Shown here in pieces: positions 28,701 through 36,732 of a DNA stretch of 64,000 nt. The position numbers and the translations under genes were made by a program. Within the stretch, counting starts at the first letter, position 1; each line of letters begins with the position of its first letter. Below the pieces are notes generated by a model. That model was not told the origin of the DNA. It was given only the letters and a program-made list of their open reading frames with translations, and ran no database searches. This DNA comes from Pseudobacter ginsenosidimutans (GTDB lineage: Bacteria; Bacteroidota; Bacteroidia; Chitinophagales; Chitinophagaceae), in contig NZ_CP042431.1 of the NCBI RefSeq assembly GCF_007970185.1, positions 4,092,001 to 4,156,000 of the forward strand, given 5' to 3'.

Positions 28701-28861
28701 CCATTTTTGTCCTGAATGCTGCAGGTGATGGAATTATTGCTCAGTCCGTTCTCCGTTTGATAGTGTCTGAAATAATAGTCCTGTGATATGGCAGGTTTCA
28801 TATCAAACAACCAGAGCAACCAAAGGAGCATGCAACATTTTGTATAAATAATGATACGCAT
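25733..28861 (-). CDS. propeller-type sensor histidine kinase (sensor half of a split hybrid system)
   Basis: This 1042-residue inner-membrane sensor starts with a signal peptide (to about residue 26). A long run of two-component propeller repeats follows (about 30-700, many of the form IWIGT---GL-RFD), then a Y_Y_Y domain (about 705-770, SYTYKMEGLEKNW), a membrane helix (WAWLAYGLLIGALAWYLF), a HisKA domain with His827 in NVAHEIKTPLTLIKG, and an ATPase domain with N box NKILSNLFSNAIKYA and G2 box GTGIGLTLARSL. The receiver and AraC parts that a Bacteroides hybrid sensor would carry next are encoded by the following gene. It is divergent from susC at 28982, so it likely senses an oligosaccharide in the periplasm and controls this locus. 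Confidence 0.93.
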   Translation of the reverse strand: MRIIIYTKCCMLLWLLWLFDMKPAISQDYYFRHYQTENGLSNNSITCSIQDKNGFLWFGTKEGLNRFDGYQFKLFHLDDDHERTLTRDLIFSLFTDQQGTMWVGSQKGLYRYDEKQEKLIRFFNDVWDVSNLVCDRSGQLWFMSGRTVCRYNFSKKQLKKFETQLYFSATTLCLSESGDMWFASLDGALHRFDTATSAFRRYPLSSSSWPAASCYIERIASAGRNSILIGTSCQGLKQFDIETGSFKEILKYNPDKTTIYVRDILKYAPGEYWLATESGIFIMKENGEQLFNLKKRFLDPYSISDNAVYTLCKDSEGGVWAGTFFGGINYYPRQYTAFQKYYPDHSENAISGSAVREICEDGFGNIWIGTEDAGLNKFNKLTGKITRFQPTGKAGSISYYNIHGLQVDGRYLWIGTHEHGIDKMDIRTGKVVRHYDAGIEPKALKNNFGLSFVKTRSGAIYAGTGNYLHRYDPVSDGWDREPAIPGGTNISALLEDSRQTIWAGTHGRGVFYFNPATGENGKLENIPGNHNSLSSNAINAICEDRNGGLWFATEGGGLCGLSPDKKRYNRYTVADGLPSNYVFKVTEDNNGHLWISTSKGLINFDPATEKMIVYTKANGLLNDQFNYNSGFKDADGNMYFGSIRGMIRFRPETFSRNSFIPPVYITGLQVHNKELKVASDSSPLPQSILHTKRIELPYDQSSISIDFAALSYTTPEITSYTYKMEGLEKNWTTIHSNRRVYFTNIPPGEYHFKVKAAINDVWSPGLKELEVRILPPWWRTTWAWLAYGLLIGALAWYLFQTYHKRIEVQKEKEIYEAKFDFFTNVAHEIKTPLTLIKGPVENLMEQTDTLPQIKEDVLTMDRNTNRLLTLVSQILDFRQTETKGFSLEFDKVNINELLEENYSGFAPLAKKRNLEYRIELPATPDQIMADEEALNKILSNLFSNAIKYADHTVLVKRLPVEKEDSFMQIEFSNDGPPIPADQREKIFEPFYRLKQNTRQKGTGIGLTLARSLTELHKGELFLQENNGSLNIFVLKIPLNHQY

Positions 28862-28937
28862 GGAATGATCGTATACAGGAACAAGTGCTTACTTCACGAT
28901 ACGATTTAAATATAAACATTATCGATGAAAAAGATCA

Positions 28938-28951
28938 TGTAAACGTTTGCA
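28938..28951. promoter_or_regulatory. LacI-family-type operator upstream of susC
   Basis: TGTAAACGTTTGCA is a near-perfect palindrome around a central CG (only one base pair breaks the symmetry), the form bound by LacI/PurR/CcpA-type regulators. It lies 31 bases before the susC start and 77 bases from the sensor start, between divergent genes. A LacI regulator is encoded in the same locus at 39307. Confidence 0.65.
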
Positions 28952-28981
28952 ACCATTACTTAACTAACAATTGATTGCTGT

Positions 28982-31900
28982 ATGAAAATCCTATCGTGGC
29001 AATCCCGTACGGGAATTGCATACGCTACCGCCATTCCATTCTGGCAGGTTAGCCGGATCTTACTGGCAACCTTATTCTTCTTCCTGGCTCAGCAACCTGT
29101 AACTGCACAGGATACAACAGGCATCATTATACGAGGATCGGTGAAAGACAGTGCGGGGATTGGCCTCGGGCAGGTGACCGTGAGTGAAAGCGGAACAAAG
29201 AATGCCACCATCACTGCTGCCGACGGCAGCTTCTCCCTCCGGATGCATAACAGGAACCATTCCATCGTATTCAGCTCCGTAGGCTTTCTGAGCCAGACAT
29301 CCGAAGTTGGCAACCGAAATGAATTCAACATCACTTTGGAGCGCGACAGGCGCGATCTGGGCGAAGTGGTTGTAATCGGTTACGGAGCCAAAAAGAAGGA
29401 AAGTCTTACAGGCGCCATCTCTTCCATCACAGCCAAAGACATGGAACGCGTGCATGGCGGATCCACCGTCAGCAGCGGATTAGCGGGGAAAATACCAGGA
29501 GTGAGCTTTCGCATGCCCGATGGCAGGCCCGGCTCTTCTGCCACTATCCAGATCCGCAATATGGGCGCTCCATTGTATGTAATCGATGGCATTCAGCAGG
29601 ATGCCGGACAGTTCAACAACCTTGCTCCCAATGACATTGAAAGTATTACCGTATTGAAAGATGCGTCTGCTGCGGTATACGGTGTACGTGCCGCCAATGG
29701 GGTTGTGGTGGTCACTACCAAAAAAGGCAAGCTCGGCGCGCGCAACACCTTCAATGTGGATGCCTATACCGGTACACAGAACTGGACCAGCTTCCCCGAA
29801 GTGCTCACCAATTCCTACGAATACATGCTCTATCGCGCAGAAGCGGAGATCAACCGTTACGGTAATACAAATATTACAGATGAGGACCTTGACAAATACA
29901 AAGCTGGCACCGACCGCGGCTACCAGAGCTTCGACTGGCGCAATTTCATCCTGAAGAAAAATGCACCGGTATATTCCGTGAACGTGAATGCTTCCGGCGG
30001 TTCAGATAAAATTCAATACTATCTCTCCGGTACAAGACTGTTCCAGAATTCGGTGCTGGGACGTGAATTCACTTTTGAGCGCAACAACATGCAATCGAAC
30101 GTAACGGCCAAAATATCCAACCGCCTCAAACTTGGCATACAGGTGAATGGCCGTATCGAAACACGCGAAAATCCCGGTGTGCCTTATGTAGACGATTACT
30201 GGCTGGCGCGATTCGCCATCCTTCGAAACACACCACTTGAAAGACCTTATGCAAATGATAACCCTGAGTTCCTCAACGATATCAAACACAACGAAACAAA
30301 CTGGGCTTATCTCAATAAAAAATATGCGGGCAAGTACAAGAGCGACTGGCGGGTGCTGCAGAGCAATTTCACAGCCGAGTACCAGATCCCGGGCGTCAAA
30401 GGTCTTGTGGCAAGCGGCATATTCTCTTACTACTATGCAGATCATCTGCTCAATAACCACGAGTATACTTACAAAACCTATACTTACGATCCCAACAACG
30501 ATACCTACTCCGCCACCGGCGGAAGCACCAATCCCTGGCGCGAACGCGAGCAGATCAAGCAGGTGAATTACAATACACAGGTACAACTCAGCTATAACAA
30601 TACTTTCGGGCTGCACAGCATCAGCGCTACCGTGGTGGCGGAACGAATCAAGAACCAGCGGCTCCGCAACTGGATACATTCGGTACCCAGCTCCAATGTG
30701 TTGCCACTGGTGTACTTCAACACAGCCGATACTTACCAGGACAGTGATGATCGTGAAGCGCGGATTGGCTATATCGGCCGTGTCAGCTACGGATATGATA
30801 ACCGATATTATCTCGACCTGGCCGGCAGGCGTGATGCTTCCTATCTCTTTGCACCCAATAACCGCGTAGGTTATTTCCCTTCCGTGTCTGCCGCCTGGAG
30901 GATCACCGGCGAAAAATTTGTACAGAATATCCTGGGCGATCAGAGCATACTTACAGACCTCAAGCTCCGTGCATCCTATGGTGTATTGGGAGATGATAAA
31001 CAAGCGAACGGCGATCCCATCGTTCCACCTTTCGCTTATATCGAAGGGTACAATTATAATCAGCCCGTTGCCATCCTCGATGGACAGGCAATTCTCGGCA
31101 CCCGCGATAAAGGCGTACCCATCGACAATATCACCTGGGTGAGAAGCGCCATCACCAATATCGGTCTCGACTTCTCCCTGCTCAATGGAAAGCTCACGGG
31201 CGCTGTGGAATATTTCTACCGCAAGCGCACCAAGCTCCGTGGCCGAAAGGTAGATGTGCTGGTCCCGCTGGAGATCGGTTATGCATTGCCGGATGAAAGC
31301 ATCAACAGCGATGCGCAATACGGACAGGAAGTATCACTCAATTACACAGGCGCCATTGGAAAAGTGAACTTCAGCGTGGGCGGTAATTTCATGTACGCCA
31401 GAGGAAAATTCCTTTCTTCCTATAATCCTGTTTTCTTCCACTCATGGGACCAATACCGCAGCAGCATGGAAAACCGTTTCCTGCGGATCGACTGGGGACT
31501 GGAAACCATCGGACAATTCAAAAGCCAGGAAGAGATCAATAATCATCCTGTGAACATCGATGGAAAAGGGAACACTACTTTATTGCCCGGTGATCTCATT
31601 TACAAGGATCAGAACGGCGATAACAAGATCGATGGATATGATCAGCGTCCTATCGGTTTTGGCAGAGGCACGCAGCCGAATATCACCTATGGATTCAATT
31701 TCGGTTTTGCCTGTAATGGATTCGATTTTCACGCAGACTTCTCTGGTTCTGCCGGATTCACCTGGTACCAGAGCTGGGAAACACGCTGGGCATTCCAGAA
31801 TGATGGTAATCTCAATACCATCTTCAGGGATCGCTGGCACCGTGAAGACATGCGCGATCCCAACAGCAAATGGATCCCTGGAAAATATCCGGCCAACCGT

Positions 31901-32179
31901 TTCAACGATGGCGGGCACAGCAATTATTACGATTCCGATTTCTGGGCGCACAATGTGAAATACCTCCGCGCCAGGACCATCGAGCTTGGTTACACCGTTC
32001 CCGGTCACCTGATCAACAAATTCAAAATGCAGCGGGCACGCGTGTACATCAATACATATAACCTGTTTACACTGAGCAATCTCAACCAGTACAATGTAGA
32101 TCCGGAAATTACTGAAGAGAATGGATTGCAGTTCCCGCAAAACAGGGTCGTCAATATTGGAATCAATCTCTCATTTTAA
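28982..32179 (+). CDS. SusC/RagA family TonB-dependent outer-membrane transporter
   Basis: This 1065-residue protein has an N-terminal export signal (to about residue 42), a carboxypeptidase-regulatory-like domain (about 48-120, GIIIRGSVKDSAGIGLGQV), a TonB-box-like segment followed by GYGAKKKESLTGAISSI, a plug with the SusC hallmark VIDGIQQDAG and LKDASAAVYGVRAANGVV, and a 22-strand barrel ending in a C-terminal aromatic (INLSF). There is no STN domain, which fits control by the neighbouring two-component system rather than by a sigma/FecR pair. It pairs with the SusD gene 11 bases downstream to import oligosaccharides. Confidence 0.95.
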   Translation: MKILSWQSRTGIAYATAIPFWQVSRILLATLFFFLAQQPVTAQDTTGIIIRGSVKDSAGIGLGQVTVSESGTKNATITAADGSFSLRMHNRNHSIVFSSVGFLSQTSEVGNRNEFNITLERDRRDLGEVVVIGYGAKKKESLTGAISSITAKDMERVHGGSTVSSGLAGKIPGVSFRMPDGRPGSSATIQIRNMGAPLYVIDGIQQDAGQFNNLAPNDIESITVLKDASAAVYGVRAANGVVVVTTKKGKLGARNTFNVDAYTGTQNWTSFPEVLTNSYEYMLYRAEAEINRYGNTNITDEDLDKYKAGTDRGYQSFDWRNFILKKNAPVYSVNVNASGGSDKIQYYLSGTRLFQNSVLGREFTFERNNMQSNVTAKISNRLKLGIQVNGRIETRENPGVPYVDDYWLARFAILRNTPLERPYANDNPEFLNDIKHNETNWAYLNKKYAGKYKSDWRVLQSNFTAEYQIPGVKGLVASGIFSYYYADHLLNNHEYTYKTYTYDPNNDTYSATGGSTNPWREREQIKQVNYNTQVQLSYNNTFGLHSISATVVAERIKNQRLRNWIHSVPSSNVLPLVYFNTADTYQDSDDREARIGYIGRVSYGYDNRYYLDLAGRRDASYLFAPNNRVGYFPSVSAAWRITGEKFVQNILGDQSILTDLKLRASYGVLGDDKQANGDPIVPPFAYIEGYNYNQPVAILDGQAILGTRDKGVPIDNITWVRSAITNIGLDFSLLNGKLTGAVEYFYRKRTKLRGRKVDVLVPLEIGYALPDESINSDAQYGQEVSLNYTGAIGKVNFSVGGNFMYARGKFLSSYNPVFFHSWDQYRSSMENRFLRIDWGLETIGQFKSQEEINNHPVNIDGKGNTTLLPGDLIYKDQNGDNKIDGYDQRPIGFGRGTQPNITYGFNFGFACNGFDFHADFSGSAGFTWYQSWETRWAFQNDGNLNTIFRDRWHREDMRDPNSKWIPGKYPANRFNDGGHSNYYDSDFWAHNVKYLRARTIELGYTVPGHLINKFKMQRARVYINTYNLFTLSNLNQYNVDPEITEENGLQFPQNRVVNIGINLSF

Positions 32180-32190
32180 GCAATGAAAAA

Positions 32191-34088
32191 ATGAAGACGA
32201 TGAAGAAGATCATTTTATCCTACGCCATACTGCTGTTACTGGCAACAACAGCCTGCATGAAGGACAGTAAGTTCCTGAGTGTTCCTTCCACTTCCATACT
32301 CACCAATGAACAGGCTTTTTCAGAACCTGCGCAGGTGCTCTCGATACTGGCAGACCTTTATAACCGGCAATTGGACGTCACCAATTTCGACAATTGGCAG
32401 AGCTTTGCAGATTTCAGTGAAAGCTTTCCTTCGCAGAATGATCAGGACTTCTTTGTGAAACGAACCAGTTGGAATTTTGGTGAATGGGGCACCTGGGATT
32501 ATGGTTATATCCGCGATGTAAACCTTTTCCTGGAACGGTGTGCGGCTGCTACGAAGCTTGAAGAAGCCGATAAATCAAGGTTCCTGGCAGAAGCCAGATT
32601 CCTGCGCGCCAATTTCTATTTTGAAATGACCAAGCGCATGGGCGGCGTTCCCCTGATCCTGAAATCACTGTACTATGAACTGGGCAGCGATCCAGCTTCA
32701 TTACAATTCCCGAGGGCAAAGGAATCCGAGATGTATGATTTCGTGATCAGCGAAGCGGAAGCCATCAGGGATCTGTTGCCCGCCAATGCAACCGTGAAGA
32801 ACCGCGCATCCAAAGGTGCAGCGCTCGCAATGGCCGCCAGGGCTGCACTCTATGCCGGAAGCATCGCGAAATACGGAACTAATACACCTTCAGTTTCCCT
32901 GCCCGGAGAAGAAGTGGGCATTCCGGCCGGTAAGGCAAATGCCTATTATGAAAAAGCACTGGCCTTTGCGAAAGATATCATCAATGGCAGTGCAGGCGCC
33001 TATGCTCTGTATGCGATCAAACCCGATCCTGTTGATAATTTCATCAATATTTTTCTGGACAAAGCCACCAATCCGGAGCCCATTTTCATCGAGGATTATC
33101 GCCTGAGAAGTGGAAAAGTGCACTATTTCACTGGCTGGAACCAGCCACGTTATGGCGCCGAGGAAGAGGAGGGCGGAAGGATCAATCCTTCACTCAACCT
33201 GGTGCAGTCCTTTGAAAAGCTCGACAATACATTTGCACCGCTGGCAGTGACCAGTGGCGGCAATCCTGTTTTCTACAATAACCCCGTGGATATTTTCGCT
33301 GACCGTGATCCGCGGCTGGCCGCCACCGTTATACTGCCCGGATCCAATTTCAAGAACAAGCCGGTAGATATCTGGGCAGGTTATATGCTGGCCAATGGTA
33401 ATATCATTACCGGGGACGACCGCGGCGCACAGCGGCCCCTGCCAGGCACCACCAATCCCGTACAGGTGGTAGGCTTTGATGGACCTATCAATGCAAAAGA
33501 GTTCACGGCACAAACTGGTTTCTATATCCGGAAATATCTGGATCCCACACCCGGCGCCGGTTCCCGCGGCACTAACAGTGAAATTCCGTTCATCCGTTAC
33601 CGTTATGCCGAGGTATTACTGAATGCTGCCGAAGCTGCTTTTGAACTGGGAAGGAAAGACGAAGCCGTCGGCTATATCAATCAGGTAAGGACCAGGGCAG
33701 GCTTCCCCACACCGCTTACAGAAGCGCAACTCACGTTCGATCGTATCGTGCATGAACGCAGGGTAGAGCTGGCTTTTGAAGGACATATACTTTTCGATAT
33801 GAAACGCTGGAGGCTTGCGCATATAAGGTGGGACGGCAACAGGATGTCTGAAACCGAACTGGTGACCAATATCGGTAAAGCCAATAAACGCAGCACACAG
33901 CCCTGGGGCTCTGGCCTTACAAATATTACGCTCCCGGCGATCCTAATAATGGTAAATGGATGTTCAGGATAGTACTGCCTGCATTGGTAACCGGCGTCAA
34001 TAATTTTCAAATGGGCAATTACTATTCCTTTATCAGTGATGAAGTTCGGGCCAATAACCCGAAGATCGTCCGCCAGCCAAACCAGTAA
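32191..34088 (+). pseudogene. SusD/RagB family glycan-binding lipoprotein, frameshifted near its C-terminus
   Basis: A lipoprotein signal (ILLLLATTAC, Cys at about 22) leads into a complete SusD fold with TPR helices (RFLAEARFLRANFYFEMTKRMGGVPLI and IRYRYAEVLLNAAEAAFELG). In the written frame it stops at 33972 after a tail unlike SusD. One base added to the G4 run at 33905-33908 (TGGGG-CTC) restores PWGLWPYKYYAPGDPN and the standard ending FQMGNYYSFISDEV and NPKIVRQP, stop at 34086-34088, giving about 632 residues. The last 50 or so residues are thus lost or altered as written. It would sit on SusC as the surface lid. The frameshift may be a sequencing error. Confidence 0.88.
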
Positions 34089-34113
34089 TGTTCACGCCTC
34101 AAATTGAAAGATC

Positions 34114-34815
34114 ATGAAAAAGTTTTTTCTTTCTATATTGTTACTGCTGTCACTTTTTGCAGTTGTTTCCTGTAAAAAAGATAATTATGATCCTCCTTCC
34201 GTAACCCTGCAAGGAAAGCTGGTTTACAATGGTGAAGCAATTGGAGTGGAACATGATAAAGTCACTTTTGAACTGTACCAGCATGGTTTCGGCAAAACCG
34301 GCCCGATGGGGAATACATTCAAACAGGACGGCAGTTACTCCATGCTGCTCTTCAATGGTGAATACAAACTGATCGTGCCGAATGGACAAGGCCCCTTTCA
34401 ATGGAAACAGAAAGCGCAGGGCGGCCCTGATTCCGTAGTGATCAACGTCAACGGCAATCAGACCATTGATCTTCCCGTAACGCCCTACTACATGATCCGC
34501 AACCCGCAGCTGACTGCTGGAAGCGGAAAAGTCAGTGCCAGTTTCAGTATCGAAAAGATCATTACAGACGCTACAGCCAGGAATATCGAGAATGTAGCGC
34601 TGTACATCAACAGAACACAGTTCGTATCCGGAACAGATAACAATGGTTCAGCTTCTGTGAATGGCGGAGATATTACAGATCCTTCAAGCCTCACATTGTC
34701 TGTGAATATCCCTTCAATGAACCCTTCACAGAATTACATTTTTGCGAGGATCGGATTGAAGATCGAAGGACTGGAAGACAGGATCTTTTCGCCATTGGTG
34801 AAACTCAGTTTTTAG
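34114..34815 (+). CDS. DUF3823 surface lipoprotein
   Basis: This is a 233-residue lipoprotein with signal MKKFFLSILLLLSLFAVVSC (Cys20). The DUF3823 domain follows, with an N-terminal beta-sandwich (LQGKLVYNGEAIG, then QHGFGKTGPMGNTFKQDGSY) and a second sandwich (about 120-233, NPQLTAGSGKVSASFSIEK). Proteins of this type are common directly after susD and are thought to be extra surface glycan-binding proteins. The gap to the end of the restored SusD frame is 25 bases. The ligand is not known. Confidence 0.87.
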   Translation: MKKFFLSILLLLSLFAVVSCKKDNYDPPSVTLQGKLVYNGEAIGVEHDKVTFELYQHGFGKTGPMGNTFKQDGSYSMLLFNGEYKLIVPNGQGPFQWKQKAQGGPDSVVINVNGNQTIDLPVTPYYMIRNPQLTAGSGKVSASFSIEKIITDATARNIENVALYINRTQFVSGTDNNGSASVNGGDITDPSSLTLSVNIPSMNPSQNYIFARIGLKIEGLEDRIFSPLVKLSF

Positions 34816-34856
34816 TGCAGCTCATAGAACAGTTTTCATTTTTTTAAATTTCTATA

Positions 34857-36707
34857 ATGATGAAGAAGAACAGCCTTCTGTTGGGACTACTTTTTATTGG
34901 AGCAAATCTTTTTGCACAGGAATGGACAGTAAAACGGAACAAGATCCTGAGCCCCTGGGCAGAAAAAGTGGACCCTGCTCAAACACTGCCGGAATATCCC
35001 CGTCCACAAATGGTGCGCAGCAAATGGATGAACCTGAATGGGCTTTGGCAATACAATATCCTGCCATCTTCCGCTCAAACTGTGCCTGCATCTTTTACAG
35101 GAAAGATCCTGGTGCCTTTTGCAGTGGAGTCTGCCTTGTCTGGTGTTGAACGGACTGTGGGAAAGGACAGCGTGCTCTGGTATGAACGCAATTTCACCAT
35201 TCCTGCCAGTTTCAAAAAGAATAATGTATTGCTGCATTTTGGAGCCGTGGACTGGGATTGCACCGTGTTCGTGAATGGACAGGAAATAGGTAATCACAAA
35301 GGAGGCTATACTTCTTTTTCATTCGATATTACCAGTGCCCTCAAGAAATCAGGCGCACAAACCATAGCTGTTCGTGTATGGGATCCTTCCGATGAAGGGC
35401 CACAGCCGCGCGGCAAACAGGTAGTAAAGCCTCACGGTATCTGGTATACGCCGGTATCTGGCATTTGGCAAACAGTATGGCTGGAAGCAGTTCCCGCCAC
35501 TTATATCAGCGCTACCAAACAAACGCCTGATATCGATCAGCAGCAACTGAGTATTTCAGCCGAGGTTAAGAATCCGCAGGATGGAGACCAGGTGCGGATC
35601 ACAGCCAGCAAAGGCGGAGAGAAGGTGGCTGAACAGACAGTACCTGCGAATACAGAGGTCGGGTTATCTATCCCCGATCCTGTTCTCTGGAGCCCGGCCA
35701 GTCCATTTTTATATGATCTGAAACTGGAAATATTGCGCAAGGGAAAAGTGATCGATACTGTAGGCAGTTATTTCGCCATGCGCAAGATCTCCATGGCCAA
35801 AGATGATAAAGGGATGCAACGCATGTTGCTGAACAATGAATTCGTTTTTCAATATGGTCCGCTGGACCAGGGCTGGTGGCCTGACGGATTGTATACAGCG
35901 CCAACTGATGAAGCCCTGAAATTTGATATCGTACAAACGAAGGAGATGGGCTTCAATATGATCCGCAAACATGTGAAGGTTGAGCCGGCCCGCTGGTACC
36001 GCTACTGCGATGAACTGGGTATGCTGGTTTGGCAGGATATGCCAAGCGGTGATCTCGGCAACAAATGGGAGCCGCATCCCGGCGTGTATGGCCGTGCCAC
36101 AGACAAAGACCGGACAGCGGAGTCTGACCAGATCTATCGTAAGGAATGGGCAGAGATCATGCAGCAGTTCCATCATTTCCCCTGCATCGTGGTATGGGTG
36201 CCTTTCAATGAAGGGTGGGGGCAATACAAAACCAGGGATATAACGGAATGGACCATGCGAAATGATCCTTCCCGTCTTGTGAACAGCGCCAGCGGTGGTA
36301 ATTTCGAACCCGTGGGACATATCATGGATCTCCACAATTACCCCGAACCCGCAATGCCTCAGCCCGATCTGTTCGGCGCAGACCGCATACTCGTGTTGGG
36401 AGAATTCGGAGGATTGGGACTACCCCTGGAAGGACATACCTGGCAGGAAAAGAACAACTGGGGATACCAGAGTTTCAAGAACAGCCAGGACCTGTACAAG
36501 CGCTATGCAGAACTGATGCAGCGTATCCCGCATTTGATCGAAAGCGGACTTTCTGCTGCCGTGTACACACAAACCACAGATGTGGAAATAGAAACAAATG
36601 GCCTGCTCACTTACGACAGAAAAAAATTCAAAATACCGGCAGCGCAGCTCAAGGCAGTGCACCAACCATTGTACAAAAGCGGCCTTGTGAACATTGCCAA
36701 TCAATAA
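34857..36707 (+). CDS. glycoside hydrolase family 2 enzyme
   Basis: This 616-residue secreted enzyme has a signal peptide (residues 1-21, LFIGANLFAQ). A sugar-binding jelly roll (about 30-215) reads YPRPQMVRSKWMNLNGLW and VFVNGQEIGNHKGGYTSFSF. A short immunoglobulin-like domain (about 225-310) and a TIM barrel follow. Glu452 in VVWVPFNEGWGQ is the expected acid/base and Glu516 in VLGEFGG the nucleophile. The NEGWGQ variant marks a GH2 group common in Bacteroidota whose specificity is poorly settled. It is 41 bases after the DUF3823 gene and in the same locus as GH127/146 and DUF4965. Confidence 0.9.
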   Translation: MMKKNSLLLGLLFIGANLFAQEWTVKRNKILSPWAEKVDPAQTLPEYPRPQMVRSKWMNLNGLWQYNILPSSAQTVPASFTGKILVPFAVESALSGVERTVGKDSVLWYERNFTIPASFKKNNVLLHFGAVDWDCTVFVNGQEIGNHKGGYTSFSFDITSALKKSGAQTIAVRVWDPSDEGPQPRGKQVVKPHGIWYTPVSGIWQTVWLEAVPATYISATKQTPDIDQQQLSISAEVKNPQDGDQVRITASKGGEKVAEQTVPANTEVGLSIPDPVLWSPASPFLYDLKLEILRKGKVIDTVGSYFAMRKISMAKDDKGMQRMLLNNEFVFQYGPLDQGWWPDGLYTAPTDEALKFDIVQTKEMGFNMIRKHVKVEPARWYRYCDELGMLVWQDMPSGDLGNKWEPHPGVYGRATDKDRTAESDQIYRKEWAEIMQQFHHFPCIVVWVPFNEGWGQYKTRDITEWTMRNDPSRLVNSASGGNFEPVGHIMDLHNYPEPAMPQPDLFGADRILVLGEFGGLGLPLEGHTWQEKNNWGYQSFKNSQDLYKRYAELMQRIPHLIESGLSAAVYTQTTDVEIETNGLLTYDRKKFKIPAAQLKAVHQPLYKSGLVNIANQ

Positions 36708-36732
36708 TCATCATTATAGAACAAATACAATA

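Noticed and set aside
25733-28861. WD40 or adhesin-like repeat protein
   Set aside because: The repeats are two-component propeller units followed by Y_Y_Y, HisKA and ATPase domains, so it is a sensor kinase.
30002-31318. Long antisense reading frame of 438 codons across susC
   Set aside because: It lies entirely opposite a well-conserved SusC barrel, has no recognisable domain or start context, and is an effect of codon use.
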